This document shows positions 33,594 through 42,254 of a DNA stretch of 64,000 nt, piece after piece (the stretch's first letter is position 1; each line of letters opens with the position of its first letter). Under the pieces are notes generated by a model. It had not been told where the DNA came from and made no database searches. It was given only the letters and a program-made list of their open reading frames with translations. Where the stretch lies: NCBI RefSeq assembly GCF_008085905.1, contig NZ_VSFF01000003.1, positions 124,001 through 188,000 on the forward strand, in the 5' to 3' direction. This DNA comes from Actinomadura syzygii. GTDB taxonomy: Bacteria; Actinomycetota; Actinomycetes; Streptosporangiales; Streptosporangiaceae. A program made the translations under genes and the position numbers.

Positions 33594-35020
33594 TGACTCC
33601 CACTTCCATGACGGCCGTCGACTCGGCCGTGGACGCCGCCGTGTCGGCCGCGCCCGGCTGGGCCGCCGCCCCGCCCGAGACCCGCGCCGCCGCCCTGACA
33701 TCGGTCGCCGCCGCCCTGGAGGGCGCCAGGGCCGACCTCGTCGCCCTCGCGGACGAAGAGACGCGCCTCGGCGAGGCCCGGCTGAACGGCGAGCTGACGC
33801 GCACGACGTTCCAGCTCGCGATGTTCGCCGACGCGGTGCGCGCGGGCGCCTTCCACGACGCGCGCATCGACCGTCCCGACCCGGACCGGCCCAACGGCCC
33901 GCGCCCCGACCTGCGCCGCTGCCGGATGGCCGTCGGTCCCGTGCTCGTGTTCGCGGCGAGCAACTTCCCGTTCGCGTTCAGCGTCGCGGGCGGCGACACC
34001 GCGTCCGCGTGGGCGGCCGGCTGCCCGGTCGTGGTCAAGGCCCATCCCGGGCATCCGCGCCTGTCCCGCCGGACGGCCGAGGCGATCCGCGCCGCCGGGC
34101 TCCCGGACGGGGTGTTCGGCCTCGTCGAGGACGCGGGCGAGGGCGAGGGCGAGGACGCGGGCGTCGCGGCCCTGCGGCATCCCGGCGTCGCCGCCGCCGC
34201 GTTCACCGGCTCGCAGCGCGGCGGGCTGGCGCTCGCGAAGATCGCCGCCGAACGTCCCGTGCCGATCCCGTTCTTCGCGGAGATGGGCAGCGTCAACCCG
34301 TCCGTGGTGACGCCCCGCGCCGCGCAGACGCGCGGTGACGAGATCGTCCAGGGTTACGCGGCGTCGCTCACCCTGGGCGCGGGACAGTTCTGCACCAACC
34401 CCGGCCTGTTGTTCGCGCCCGCCGGGCTGGTGGACCGGATCGCGCGGCGCGTGCGAGACGTCCCTGACGCGCCGATGCTGAACGACCGCATCGGCTCCGC
34501 GTTCGTGGCCGGGGCGGACGCGCTGGCGGCCCGCCCCGGCGTCCGGCGGCTGGTCTGGCCGGACGACCCGTCGTCCACCGCGCCGCGCCTCCTCGCCACC
34601 GACCTGGACGCCTTCGACGCCGCTGCCGCCGAGGAGTGCTTCGGCCCGCTCGGGCTGGTCGTCGCCTACGAGCGGCTGTCCGACCTGCCCGGCGTCCTCG
34701 CCGCGCTGCCGGGCCAGCTCACCGCGTCGCTGCACGCCGAACCTGACGAGGCCGCCGACCTCGCCGCGTCGGCGGCCGTGCTCGCGGGACGCGCCGGACG
34801 TGTCCTGTGGAACCAGTGGCCGACCGGCGTCTCCGTCACCAACGCGATGCAGCACGGCGGCCCGTACCCGGCGACGACCGCGCCGTCCACCACCTCGGTC
34901 GGAACGGCCGCGATCGAGCGGTTCCTGCGTCCCGTCGCCTTCCAGGGCTGGCCGCAGGAACTCCTGCCGCCCCCGCTCCGCGACGACAACCCGTGGAACG
35001 TCCCGCAGGACGTCCGATAG
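33593..35020 (+). CDS. Aldehyde dehydrogenase (NADP+), probable 2-oxoglutarate semialdehyde dehydrogenase
   Basis: A 475-residue ALDH of the group acting on 2-oxoglutarate semialdehyde. The signature differs from common ALDHs: AASNFPFAFSVAGGDTASA for cofactor binding, Glu in PFFAEMGSVNP and Cys in LGAGQFCTNPG. It would oxidize the semialdehyde to 2-oxoglutarate, the exit of hydroxyproline breakdown to the TCA cycle. It starts in a TGATG overlap with the epimerase gene. A Glu/Gly/Asp microrepeat (EGEGED) occurs in a surface loop. It is last in the operon and converges on the next ALDH with nine bases between stops. Confidence 0.88.
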   Translation: MTPTSMTAVDSAVDAAVSAAPGWAAAPPETRAAALTSVAAALEGARADLVALADEETRLGEARLNGELTRTTFQLAMFADAVRAGAFHDARIDRPDPDRPNGPRPDLRRCRMAVGPVLVFAASNFPFAFSVAGGDTASAWAAGCPVVVKAHPGHPRLSRRTAEAIRAAGLPDGVFGLVEDAGEGEGEDAGVAALRHPGVAAAAFTGSQRGGLALAKIAAERPVPIPFFAEMGSVNPSVVTPRAAQTRGDEIVQGYAASLTLGAGQFCTNPGLLFAPAGLVDRIARRVRDVPDAPMLNDRIGSAFVAGADALAARPGVRRLVWPDDPSSTAPRLLATDLDAFDAAAAEECFGPLGLVVAYERLSDLPGVLAALPGQLTASLHAEPDEAADLAASAAVLAGRAGRVLWNQWPTGVSVTNAMQHGGPYPATTAPSTTSVGTAAIERFLRPVAFQGWPQELLPPPLRDDNPWNVPQDVR

Positions 35021-35029
35021 GAGAAAGAG

Positions 35030-36409
35030 TCAGCCGACCCAGACCGTCTTGGCGTTGCAGAAGGCGTGCATGCCCTCCGCGGACAGTTCGCGCCCGTAGC
35101 CGGAGCGCTTCGTCCCACCGAACGGCAGCTCCGGATAGGACGTCGTCATCCCGTTGATGAACACCTGCCCGGCGTCGAGTTCCCGGACGAACCGCTCCCG
35201 CTCGTCGTCGTCGCGCGTCCAGGCGTTGGAGCCGAGCCCGAAGCCCGTCGCGTTCGCGACCTCGACCGCCTCCGACACCCCGCGCACGCGGAACAGCGAC
35301 GCGACCGGCGCGAACACCTCCTCGTGGTACATCCGCATCTCCGGCGTCACCCCGGACACGACGGTCGGCGGGTAGAACCAGCCGGGGCCGTCCGGGCGCT
35401 CGCCGCCGCACAGCACCTCCGCGCCCTTGGAGACCGCGTCCGCGACCAGTTCCTCGGTCTCGGCGCGGGCCCGCTCGCTGACGAGGGGGCCGATGTCGGT
35501 GGCGTCGTCCAGCGGGTCGCCGACCTTCTTCGCGCGCATGTCCGCGACGAACCGCCGCTCGAACTCGTCCGCGCAGCCGATGTCCACGATGAACCGCTTC
35601 GCGGAGATGCAGCTCTGCCCGTTGTTGAGGCACCGGGACTCCGCCGCCGTCCTCGCCGCGGCCTCGATGTCGGCGGACGGCATCACCACGAACGGGTCGC
35701 TGCCGCCGAGTTCCAGCACCGTCGTCTTGACCTCGCTCCCGGCGATCGACGCGACGGACCGCCCGGCGGGCTCGCTGCCGGTGAGCGTCGCCGCCTTCAC
35801 CCGCGGGTCCCGCAGCACCTGCTCGACCTGCGACGACCCGATCAGCAGCGTTTGGAAGGCGCCCTCGGGGAACCCGGCGCGGTGGAACAGGTCCTCCAGG
35901 AACAGCGCCGTCTGCGGGACGTTCGACGCGTGCTTCAGCAGCCCGACGTTCCCCGCCATCAGCCCCGGCGCGGCGAACCTGACCACCTGCCAGAGCGGGA
36001 AGTTCCACGGCATGACCGCGAGGACCGGCCCGAGCGGCTCGTAGCGGACGTAGGCGTCCCGCGCGTCCACGTCGCGGGGGTCGGCGGGACGCCGGTCGGC
36101 GAGGAACTCCGCCGCGTGCTCCGCGTAGAACCGGCACGCCTTCGCGCACTTGCGCGCCTCCGACCCGGCGGCCTTCAGCGTCTTGCCCATCTCGGTGGTC
36201 ATGATCACGGCGATCTGCTCGGCCTCCCGGTCGAGGATGTCCGCCGCCGCGTTCATCCATTCCGCGCGCCGGTCGAGCGCGGTCGTCCGGTAGGAGGCGA
36301 ACGTCTGCGCGGCCCGGGCGATGCGCCGGTCGACCTCCTCGCCGGTCAGCGCGTCGAAGGTCTTCTCCACCTCGCCCGTCGCGGGGTTGGTCGTCGCGAT
36401 CGTCGTCAT
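35030..36409 (-). CDS. NAD(P)-dependent succinate-semialdehyde-type dehydrogenase
   Basis: A 459-residue GabD/YneI-like ALDH. It starts ATTNPATGEVEKTFDALT, has PLGPVLAVMPWNFPLWQ, Glu in LELGGSDPFVV and Cys in NNGQSCISAKR, and ends with GGTKRSGYGRELS. It oxidizes succinate semialdehyde or a related aldehyde. It lies opposite the hydroxyproline operon, so it could act on the same 2-oxoglutarate semialdehyde or serve GABA breakdown. No aminotransferase is adjacent. The ATG at 36409 was used. Confidence 0.88.
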   Translation of the reverse strand: MTTIATTNPATGEVEKTFDALTGEEVDRRIARAAQTFASYRTTALDRRAEWMNAAADILDREAEQIAVIMTTEMGKTLKAAGSEARKCAKACRFYAEHAAEFLADRRPADPRDVDARDAYVRYEPLGPVLAVMPWNFPLWQVVRFAAPGLMAGNVGLLKHASNVPQTALFLEDLFHRAGFPEGAFQTLLIGSSQVEQVLRDPRVKAATLTGSEPAGRSVASIAGSEVKTTVLELGGSDPFVVMPSADIEAAARTAAESRCLNNGQSCISAKRFIVDIGCADEFERRFVADMRAKKVGDPLDDATDIGPLVSERARAETEELVADAVSKGAEVLCGGERPDGPGWFYPPTVVSGVTPEMRMYHEEVFAPVASLFRVRGVSEAVEVANATGFGLGSNAWTRDDDERERFVRELDAGQVFINGMTTSYPELPFGGTKRSGYGRELSAEGMHAFCNAKTVWVG

Positions 36410-36461
36410 GCCGGGGAGGTGCCCGTGGCGCCGACCAGGAAACGCCGGGCAGGAAACGCGG

Positions 36462-37493
36462 TCAGGCGGGGATCACGCAGACGGGCGACGGCACCGCCAG
36501 CGGCGGACCGGCGGGAACGGGCACGCCGTCCGCGCCGATCCGGAACGTCGCGACCGTGTCGTCGTGCTCGTTGGCCACGTGCATCCAGGCGTCATCGACG
36601 TGCAGATCGACGTGCAGGTCGCGGGGGCCGCGCCCGCCGGACGGGACGTCCGCGACCGCGGCGAGCGCGGCGCCGTCGTCCAGCACCCGGTGGGCGGTCA
36701 CCACGTCCGCGCCGCGCGTGGACGTGTACACGAACCGCCCGCCGCCGCCGAGCTTGATCGCCGCGGGCAGCGGCGTGCCGCTCACCGGACCGGCCGTCAC
36801 GGGGGTCTCCGCGACGACCTCCAGCCGCGCGTACCCGTCCACCGGCCGCAGCACGAGGACGGTCGCGGCCAGCTCGGTCACCACGTGCACGTACCCGCCC
36901 GGATGGACGACCAGGTGCCGCGGCCCGGACCCCGGCGGAACGGGCGTCTCGCCGGTGAGGCGCAGCGCGCCGTCCTCGATCCGGAACGACCGGACGAGGT
37001 CGGCGCCGAGGTCGGTGGTCAGGACGGTCCCGTCCGGCGCGGACGCGCTCGCGTGGGCGTGCGGCCCCTCCTGCCGGTCCGCGCGCGGCCCGCTCCCGTG
37101 CCCTTCCGCGACGGCGGGCTCGCCCGCGAACGCGCCGTCCGGGCCCAGCGGGACGGCCCGGACCGTCCCAGAGCCGTAGTCCGCGACGACCAGGTGCCCC
37201 GCGCCAGGCGGCACGTGCAGGTGGCACGGCAGTGCTCCCGCAGCGCGGCTCCCGATCTCGCGGAGCCGCCCGCCGGACGCGCCGAACGCGACGACGCCGC
37301 CCTCGTTCTCCTCCCGCACCGCGTAGAGGACGTCCCCGCCGGGACCCGCGGCTAGATACGACGGGCTCACCGCCTCGGCGGCGAGCAGGGGAGCGGTCAG
37401 GACGCCGTCGTCCCGCCGCGTGACCCGGTAGATCCCGGCGCCGCGACCGGCCTCACCGGTGTAGGTGCCCACCCAGAACGCCCGCTCGCCCAC
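36462..37493 (-). CDS. Lactonase family protein (YbhE-like seven-bladed propeller)
   Basis: A protein of about 343 residues with repeated beta-propeller blades (e.g. FWVGTYTGEAGRGAGIYRV, LPCHLHVPPGAGHLVVADYGSGTV, GPRDLHVDLHVDDAWMHVANE) characteristic of the 6-phosphogluconolactonase-type lactonase family. It may hydrolyse a sugar lactone; true substrate is not known. No signal peptide is seen. The frame has a GTG at 37508, but GTG at 37493 has GAGGGGAG five bases upstream and is preferred. Confidence 0.8.
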   Translation of the reverse strand: MGERAFWVGTYTGEAGRGAGIYRVTRRDDGVLTAPLLAAEAVSPSYLAAGPGGDVLYAVREENEGGVVAFGASGGRLREIGSRAAGALPCHLHVPPGAGHLVVADYGSGTVRAVPLGPDGAFAGEPAVAEGHGSGPRADRQEGPHAHASASAPDGTVLTTDLGADLVRSFRIEDGALRLTGETPVPPGSGPRHLVVHPGGYVHVVTELAATVLVLRPVDGYARLEVVAETPVTAGPVSGTPLPAAIKLGGGGRFVYTSTRGADVVTAHRVLDDGAALAAVADVPSGGRGPRDLHVDLHVDDAWMHVANEHDDTVATFRIGADGVPVPAGPPLAVPSPVCVIPA

Positions 37494-37546
37494 CAGAACT
37501 CCCCTCACGCCCGAGACAGAGAGGTGAGCCTAGCGCGAGCGGAGGG

Positions 37547-38380
37547 TCACTCCGCTGGCCGAGCCGGCGTCGCGGGACGGAGGAGCGCCTCCTGCTGGAC
37601 GGACGCGAGAAGCGTCCCGTGCGCGGTGTGGAGGGTGCCCCGGGCGAGGCCGCGGGCGCCGTGGTTCGTCACCGGGTCCACCTTGTAGAGCAGCCACCGG
37701 TCGACGCGCGGCGGACGGTGGAACCACACCGCGTGGTCCAGCGACACCGCCGTGGCCAACTCGCGCGGCGAGCCCGGCGCGCGGGCACCGCTGACGACCG
37801 CCATGTCCGACAGGTAGGCGATCAGGCAGGCGTGCATGACCGGGTCGTCGCCGACCGGGTCCGCCGCGCGGATCCAGAACGGGTGGCTGAGCGGGAACTC
37901 GCCCTCGTTCGGCGGGTTCACCAGGCGGACGTCGAAGCCGAACGGGCGTCCGAAGAACTCCGGCGGGTCCAGGGCGGTCAGGCCCTCCGGGCCGGGCGCG
38001 CCGGACGGCGGCTCCTCCTGCCAGTCGAACCCGTCCTCCGGGTCGTGGAACGAGGCGATCAGCTCCAGGATCGGCTTGCCGCCCTGGCTCGCCGTCACGT
38101 GCCGGGTGGAGAAGGACCGGCCGTCCCGCGTGCGGGCGACCTCGAACGTCAGCGGCTCGTCCGGCGTGCCGGGGCGGATGAAGTAGGCGTGCAGCGAGTG
38201 CGGCGGCCGCCCGTCCGCCGTCAGGCACGCGGCGCGCAGGCTCTGCGCGGCGACCTGGCCGCCGAACAGCCGGGGCCGCCCCACCGACCGGGACGTGGTG
38301 ACGAACACGTCCTCGCCGAGCGGCGCGAGGTCGAACAGCCGCGCGAGCCCGGAGGGGGCCTCGGAAGGGACGTCGCTCAT
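37547..38380 (-). CDS. tesB: Acyl-CoA thioesterase II
   Basis: A 277-residue double hot-dog thioesterase. The TesB landmarks are LFGGQVAAQSLRAAC near residue 40, the FIRPGTPDEPLTFEV segment, and the second hot-dog domain with SLDHAVWFHRPPRVDRWLLY. It hydrolyses medium- and long-chain acyl-CoAs in the cytoplasm. AGGAGG lies seven bases before the ATG at 38380. It is divergent from pgi. Confidence 0.92.
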   Translation of the reverse strand: MSDVPSEAPSGLARLFDLAPLGEDVFVTTSRSVGRPRLFGGQVAAQSLRAACLTADGRPPHSLHAYFIRPGTPDEPLTFEVARTRDGRSFSTRHVTASQGGKPILELIASFHDPEDGFDWQEEPPSGAPGPEGLTALDPPEFFGRPFGFDVRLVNPPNEGEFPLSHPFWIRAADPVGDDPVMHACLIAYLSDMAVVSGARAPGSPRELATAVSLDHAVWFHRPPRVDRWLLYKVDPVTNHGARGLARGTLHTAHGTLLASVQQEALLRPATPARPAE

Positions 38381-38437
38381 CGGGAACCTCCTGCGCCTGC
38401 CGCCGTGCCCGGTCGTGGCGCGACCCTACCGGCGCGC

Positions 38438-38461
38438 CCGCGGCGGGCCCCGCGGCGGGCC
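38438..38461. repeat. Two tandem 12-base units
   Basis: CCCGCGGCGGGC is repeated at 38438-38449 and 38450-38461, followed by a partial third CCCGC. Each unit is itself palindromic. It lies in the 245-base gap between tesB and pgi. Confidence 0.75.
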
Positions 38462-38500
38462 CCGCATCGGGTGGGACGCCTGCGCGTCCGGGCGGCGCCC

Positions 38501-38530
38501 TGATACGGTCACGCGCGGTCGACCTATGAT
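38501..38530 (+). promoter_or_regulatory. Candidate promoter for pgi
   Basis: CTGATA (38501-38506), an 18-base spacer and TATGAT (38525-38530) make a good housekeeping promoter with a leader of roughly 90 bases to the ATG at 38626. Assigned by eye. Confidence 0.5.
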
Positions 38531-38625
38531 CGCCGGCAGGGGACGGCGGGCGCCCGGGGGACGCGGCGCCCGTCCTCGCTCCGTGAGGGGACGGGCCCCG
38601 CCGTGCGAGGAGATGAGAGAAGGCA

Positions 38626-40284
38626 ATGGCTGATATCACCGAGTCGCCGGAGTGGTCCGCGCTGGCCGACCACCAGGCGGCGCTCGCCGGGCGGCACCTG
38701 CGCGAGCTGTTCGCGGACGACCCGGGCCGCGCCGACCGCATGACGGTGACCGCGGGGGACCTGTACCTGGACTACTCCAAGCACCGCGCCGACGCCGACA
38801 CGGTGCGGCTGCTCGTCGCGCTCGCCGAGCGGGCCGGGCTGCGCGGACGGATCGACGCGATGTTCGCCGGGGAGCACATCAACGTCAGCGAGGACCGGGC
38901 CGTCCTGCACACGGCGCTGCGGCTGCCGCCCGGCGAGGCGCTCGCCGTCGACGGCCAGGACGTGGCGGGCGACGTGCACGCCGTCCTCGACAAGATGGCC
39001 GACTTCGCCGGGCGCGTCCGCGGGGGCGAGTGGACGGGCTTCACCGGCAAGACCATCACGACCGTCGTGAACATCGGCATCGGCGGCTCCGACCTCGGCC
39101 CCGCCATGGCCTACGAGGCGCTGCACGACTACGCCGACGCGGGCATCTCGTGCCGGTTCGTGTCGAACATCGACCCGGCCGACATCGTCGGGAAGCTCGC
39201 CGGCCTCGACCCCGAGCGGACGCTGTTCGTCGTCGCCTCGAAGACGTTCGGGACGCTGGAGACGCTCACCAACGCCAAGGCCGCCCGGCGGTGGCTGGTC
39301 GACGGGCTCGGCGCCGACGAGGCCGTGTCCCGGCACTTCGTCGCGGTGTCGACCAACGCGGAGCGGGTCGCGGACTTCGGCATCGACACCGCCAACATGT
39401 TCGGCTTCTGGGACTGGGTCGGCGGGCGCTACTCCTTCGACGGCGCCATCGGCCTGTCCCTGATGATCGCGATCGGCGGCGAGGCGTTCCGCGAGATGCT
39501 CGCCGGGTTCCGCGAGATCGACGAGCACTTCCGCAGCGCGCCGTTCGAGGCGAACATGCCGGTGCTGATGGGCCTGCTCGGCGTCTGGTACACCGACTTC
39601 TTCGGCGCGCAGACCCGGGCCGTGCTGCCTTACAGCCAGCGCCTCGCGCGCTTCCCCGCCTACCTCCAGCAGCTCACGATGGAGTCGAACGGCAAGTCGG
39701 TGCGGGCGGACGGCGCGCCCGTCGTCGCGCAGACCGGCGAGATCTTCTGGGGCGAGCCCGGCACCAACGGGCAGCACGCCTTCTACCAGTTGCTGCACCA
39801 GGGGACGCGGCTCGTCCCGGCCGACTTCATCGGCTTCGCCGAGCCGTTCGCCGAGCCCGCCCTCGACGGCGCCGCCGACGCCTCCACCGGGATGCACGAC
39901 CTGCTCACCGCGAACCTGCTCGCGCAGACGTCCGCGCTCGCGTTCGGCAAGACCGCCGAGGAGATCGCGGCGGAGGGGACGCCGGCGGCGGTCGTCCCGC
40001 ACAAGGTGATGCCGGGCAACCGTCCGACCAGCACGATCCTCGTGCCGAAGCTCACGCCGAAGACGCTCGGCTCGCTCGTCGCCCTTTACGAGCACATCGT
40101 CTTCGTCGAGGGGACGATCTGGGGCATCGACTCCTTCGACCAGTGGGGCGTCGAGCTGGGCAAGGTCATGGCCATGGACCTCGCGCCCGCGCTGACCTCG
40201 GCGGAGCCGCCGTCGCAGGCGCCGGACCCGTCGACCGCCGCGCTCGTCCGCCGGTACCGCGAACTGCGCGGCCGCCGCGTCTGA
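38626..40284 (+). CDS. pgi: Glucose-6-phosphate isomerase
   Basis: A 552-residue enzyme of the long bacterial Pgi type, interconverting glucose 6-phosphate and fructose 6-phosphate. Motifs include [61 protein letters not shown] (catalytic Glu and His) and a late Lys in WGVELGK. The ATG at 38626 has AGAGAAGG upstream. It is monocistronic with its own promoter and a strong terminator. The stop codon lies in the first of three tandem repeats. Confidence 0.97.
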   Translation: MADITESPEWSALADHQAALAGRHLRELFADDPGRADRMTVTAGDLYLDYSKHRADADTVRLLVALAERAGLRGRIDAMFAGEHINVSEDRAVLHTALRLPPGEALAVDGQDVAGDVHAVLDKMADFAGRVRGGEWTGFTGKTITTVVNIGIGGSDLGPAMAYEALHDYADAGISCRFVSNIDPADIVGKLAGLDPERTLFVVASKTFGTLETLTNAKAARRWLVDGLGADEAVSRHFVAVSTNAERVADFGIDTANMFGFWDWVGGRYSFDGAIGLSLMIAIGGEAFREMLAGFREIDEHFRSAPFEANMPVLMGLLGVWYTDFFGAQTRAVLPYSQRLARFPAYLQQLTMESNGKSVRADGAPVVAQTGEIFWGEPGTNGQHAFYQLLHQGTRLVPADFIGFAEPFAEPALDGAADASTGMHDLLTANLLAQTSALAFGKTAEEIAAEGTPAAVVPHKVMPGNRPTSTILVPKLTPKTLGSLVALYEHIVFVEGTIWGIDSFDQWGVELGKVMAMDLAPALTSAEPPSQAPDPSTAALVRRYRELRGRRV

Positions 40285-40335
40285 CCCGCGAACGACGTCT
40301 GACCCCGCGAACGACGTCTGACGCCCGCGAACGGC
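40279..40335. repeat. Three tandem 18-20 base units spanning the pgi stop codon
   Basis: Units of GTCTGACCCGCGAACGAC (40279-40296), GTCTGACCCCGCGAACGAC (40297-40315) and GTCTGACGCCCGCGAACGGC (40316-40335). The first holds the TGA of pgi, and the later copies repeat TGA in shifted frames. Confidence 0.9.
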
Positions 40336-40338
40336 AAG

Positions 40339-40366
40339 GGGCCCGCCGGTCGGAACCGGCGGGCCC
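40339..40366. terminator. Strong terminator hairpin between pgi and the EF-hand gene
   Basis: GGGCCCGCCGGT (40339-40350), loop CGGA and ACCGGCGGGCCC (40355-40366) form a perfect 12-pair stem, followed by TT. It lies between convergent genes and can serve both strands. Confidence 0.85.
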
Positions 40367-40382
40367 TTCGCGTGCGAGTCGG

Positions 40383-40649
40383 TCAGGCGTGTGCCACGGG
40401 ACCGTCGGCGACGGGGCCGCCGGCCCAGCCCTGGGTCTCCATGATGGCGCGGAACTCCTCGTAGGAGATGAACCCGTCGAGGTTGGTGTCGGCCTTCTCG
40501 AACCTGTCCTGGGTCTCGGAGCGCGTCCAGGAGAGGCCGAGCTCCTCCAGGACGAGCGTGAACTCCATCAGGTCGAGCTTCTGGTCTCCGCCGAGGTCCG
40601 CGCGCCTGAACACGGTGGGAAGGTCGTCCCCGGTCGGTCGTGTCGTCAT
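40383..40649 (-). CDS. Small EF-hand calcium-binding protein
   Basis: An 88-residue calmodulin-like protein with two helix-loop-helix units. The second loop, DTNLDGFISYEEF, is a canonical EF-hand with Asp/Asn/Asp ligands and a final Glu. The first, ADLGGDQKLDLMEF, is looser but retains acidic positions. There is no signal peptide, so it is cytoplasmic. Small EF-hand proteins of actinomycetes are thought to buffer or sense calcium. The C-terminal tail is Ala/Gly/Pro-rich. It is transcribed leftward against pgi. Confidence 0.87.
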   Translation of the reverse strand: MTTRPTGDDLPTVFRRADLGGDQKLDLMEFTLVLEELGLSWTRSETQDRFEKADTNLDGFISYEEFRAIMETQGWAGGPVADGPVAHA

Positions 40650-40707
40650 CTCGCTCCCCGTTCTGGTCCGATGAGCGGCATCCTGCCACAGCGGGAGCCG
40701 TTCCGCG

Positions 40708-41451
40708 CTAAGCGTCGCCGGTCAGCTCGGGGATGCGGTGCCGGTAGCGCTCCAGCAGCGCGATGTTCACCTCGTCGCCGCCCGGAACGTTCGCGCTCGT
40801 CCAGCGGGGCAGCTCCACGCCGCCCGCCGCGGCGAGGTCGTCGAGCGCGGCGAGCACCCGCGACCAGGCGTACGCGGCGAGGATCGTGGACGCCGCCGCC
40901 GTGCGCGGCGCCGCCGCCGGGTGGACGACGTCGCCCGGCGGGACGCGCGTGTCCAGCACGATCGCGGCGTGGTCGGCGAGCGTCGTCGCGGTCCGCGCGG
41001 CCGCGCCCTCCGCCGCCCGCGCCGACGTCACCGCGACGACCGGCACCCCGCGCGCCGCGCACTCGGCGGCGACCTCGACCGGGTACGGGTTGCGCCCGCT
41101 GGTGGAGAACACGACCGCCACGTCCGGCGGGGCGGGCGCGGCGGCCTCCACCACGGCGCGCCCGACCCCGGCGCGGCGCTCGACGCGGGTGCTGCGGACG
41201 GCGTGGTCCAGCGGGAACACGCCGGGGTCCCAGATCGGGCGGACGGCGGCGAGCCCGCCCGCCCGGTAGAACGTCTCGAACACCATGGCCAGGGAGTGCC
41301 CCGCCCCGGCGACGTGGACGATCCCGTCCGCCTCGACCGACGCCAGCAGCAGCGCGGCGGCGTCGTCGATCGCCTCGCCGGAGGCGGCGTCGAGATCGTC
41401 CAGCAGCGTCCGCACCCGGCTGGAGAACTCGGACCGGGTGCCCTCAAGCAT
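40708..41451 (-). CDS. SIS-domain sugar isomerase-like protein
   Basis: A 247-residue protein with one SIS fold: HVAGAGHSLAMVFETFYRAGG near residue 47 and VVFSTSGRNPYPVEVA near residue 110 bind a sugar phosphate. Members isomerize or bind phosphosugars, including amino sugar phosphates. The ATG at 41451 overlaps the stop of the PTS IIA gene by eight bases. It is the last gene of the leftward PTS operon and probably acts on the imported sugar phosphate. Confidence 0.82.
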   Translation of the reverse strand: MLEGTRSEFSSRVRTLLDDLDAASGEAIDDAAALLLASVEADGIVHVAGAGHSLAMVFETFYRAGGLAAVRPIWDPGVFPLDHAVRSTRVERRAGVGRAVVEAAAPAPPDVAVVFSTSGRNPYPVEVAAECAARGVPVVAVTSARAAEGAAARTATTLADHAAIVLDTRVPPGDVVHPAAAPRTAAASTILAAYAWSRVLAALDDLAAAGGVELPRWTSANVPGGDEVNIALLERYRHRIPELTGDA

Positions 41452-41917
41452 CGGGGACGGCCTCCTTCAGGACGCGGGCCAGGTCCTGCTCGTCCGACGC
41501 GCCGCGGAGCCGGTCGGCCAGCCCGCCGGACAGCGCGCGGGCCAGCGCGGACAGCGTCCCGACGTGGACGTCGGGGTCGGGCGTGCAGAACGCGAGGAGC
41601 AGGTCGACGGGGTCGTTGTCAGGGTGCCCGAACCCGACGGGCGACGCCAGCCGGGTCACGCCGACGCCGACCGCGAGCCCGCCCTCCTCCGGACGGGCGT
41701 GGACGAGCGCGAGCCCCTTCGTCAGCACGATGTAGGGGCCGTTCTCCTCCACCACCCGGACGCACGCCTCCGGGTAGCCCTCGCCCGCCGCGCCGGCGGC
41801 GACCAGCGCGGCCGCCGCCGCCCGGACGGCCTCCCGCCAGTCGTCCGCCGCCACCGCGTCCGTCGCGGTCACCACGGGCGCCTGCCGGGAGACCGAAGCC
41901 TCAGCACGGTCCGTCAT
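41444..41917 (-). CDS. PTS sugar transporter subunit IIA (fructose/ascorbate type)
   Basis: A 157-residue PTS_IIA_2 domain. The phosphorylated His is in GLALVHARPEEGG, followed by the conserved TRLASPVGFGHPDNDPV stretch. It receives phosphate from HPr and passes it to IIB. The start overlaps the IIB stop (ATGA) and the stop overlaps the SIS gene by eight bases. There is a non-conserved 20-residue N-terminal arm. Neither HPr nor enzyme I genes are in the window. Confidence 0.9.
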   Translation of the reverse strand: MTDRAEASVSRQAPVVTATDAVAADDWREAVRAAAAALVAAGAAGEGYPEACVRVVEENGPYIVLTKGLALVHARPEEGGLAVGVGVTRLASPVGFGHPDNDPVDLLLAFCTPDPDVHVGTLSALARALSGGLADRLRGASDEQDLARVLKEAVPDA

Positions 41918-42216
41918 GACAGCCAGCCCTGGTCGGTCAGGCGGTCACGGAGCTGCGCCTCCAGGCCGTCCTTGTCCAGGAAGTCGCTGACCGTGATCAC
42001 CACGGGCGCCAGCTCGGAGATCTCGCTGGTGTGCATGCCCTGGCCGATCACCACGTCGGGCGTCATCCCGCGCGCCGTGGACACGTCGGTGTTCTCCACC
42101 CGGGCGTCCACGCCGAGCGAGCGGAGCGCGTCCTCGGCGGTCATCTTCAGCATCAGGCTGGAGCCCATCCCGACGCCGCAGACGGCGAGGACCTCCAGTC
42201 GCCGGTCCAATGCCAT
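41914..42216 (-). CDS. PTS sugar transporter subunit IIB (lactose/ascorbate type)
   Basis: A 100-residue PTS IIB domain. The phospho-Cys P-loop is AVCGVGMGSSLMLKM at residues 11-25, characteristic of the UlaB/SgaB type. It phosphorylates the sugar as it passes through IIC. ATG at 42216 follows AAGGAAGGAG. It lies 38 bases after the IIC stop and overlaps the IIA start by four bases. Confidence 0.92.
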   Translation of the reverse strand: MALDRRLEVLAVCGVGMGSSLMLKMTAEDALRSLGVDARVENTDVSTARGMTPDVVIGQGMHTSEISELAPVVITVSDFLDKDGLEAQLRDRLTDQGWLS

Positions 42217-42254
42217 GTCGCTCCTTCCTTGTCGCGATGCGTCACGTAGGTGCG

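Noticed and set aside
34129-34164. GAGGGC/GAGGAC microrepeat in the hydroxyproline-locus aldehyde dehydrogenase
   Set aside because: It is an in-frame low-complexity loop (EGEGED) that does not disrupt the protein; no separate element is implied.
38652-41735. A very long open frame of about 1027 codons on the plus strand
   Set aside because: It is a high-G+C shadow of pgi in another frame, running through a terminator and opposite real minus-strand genes; its translation is Arg/Gly/Ala-rich without family features.
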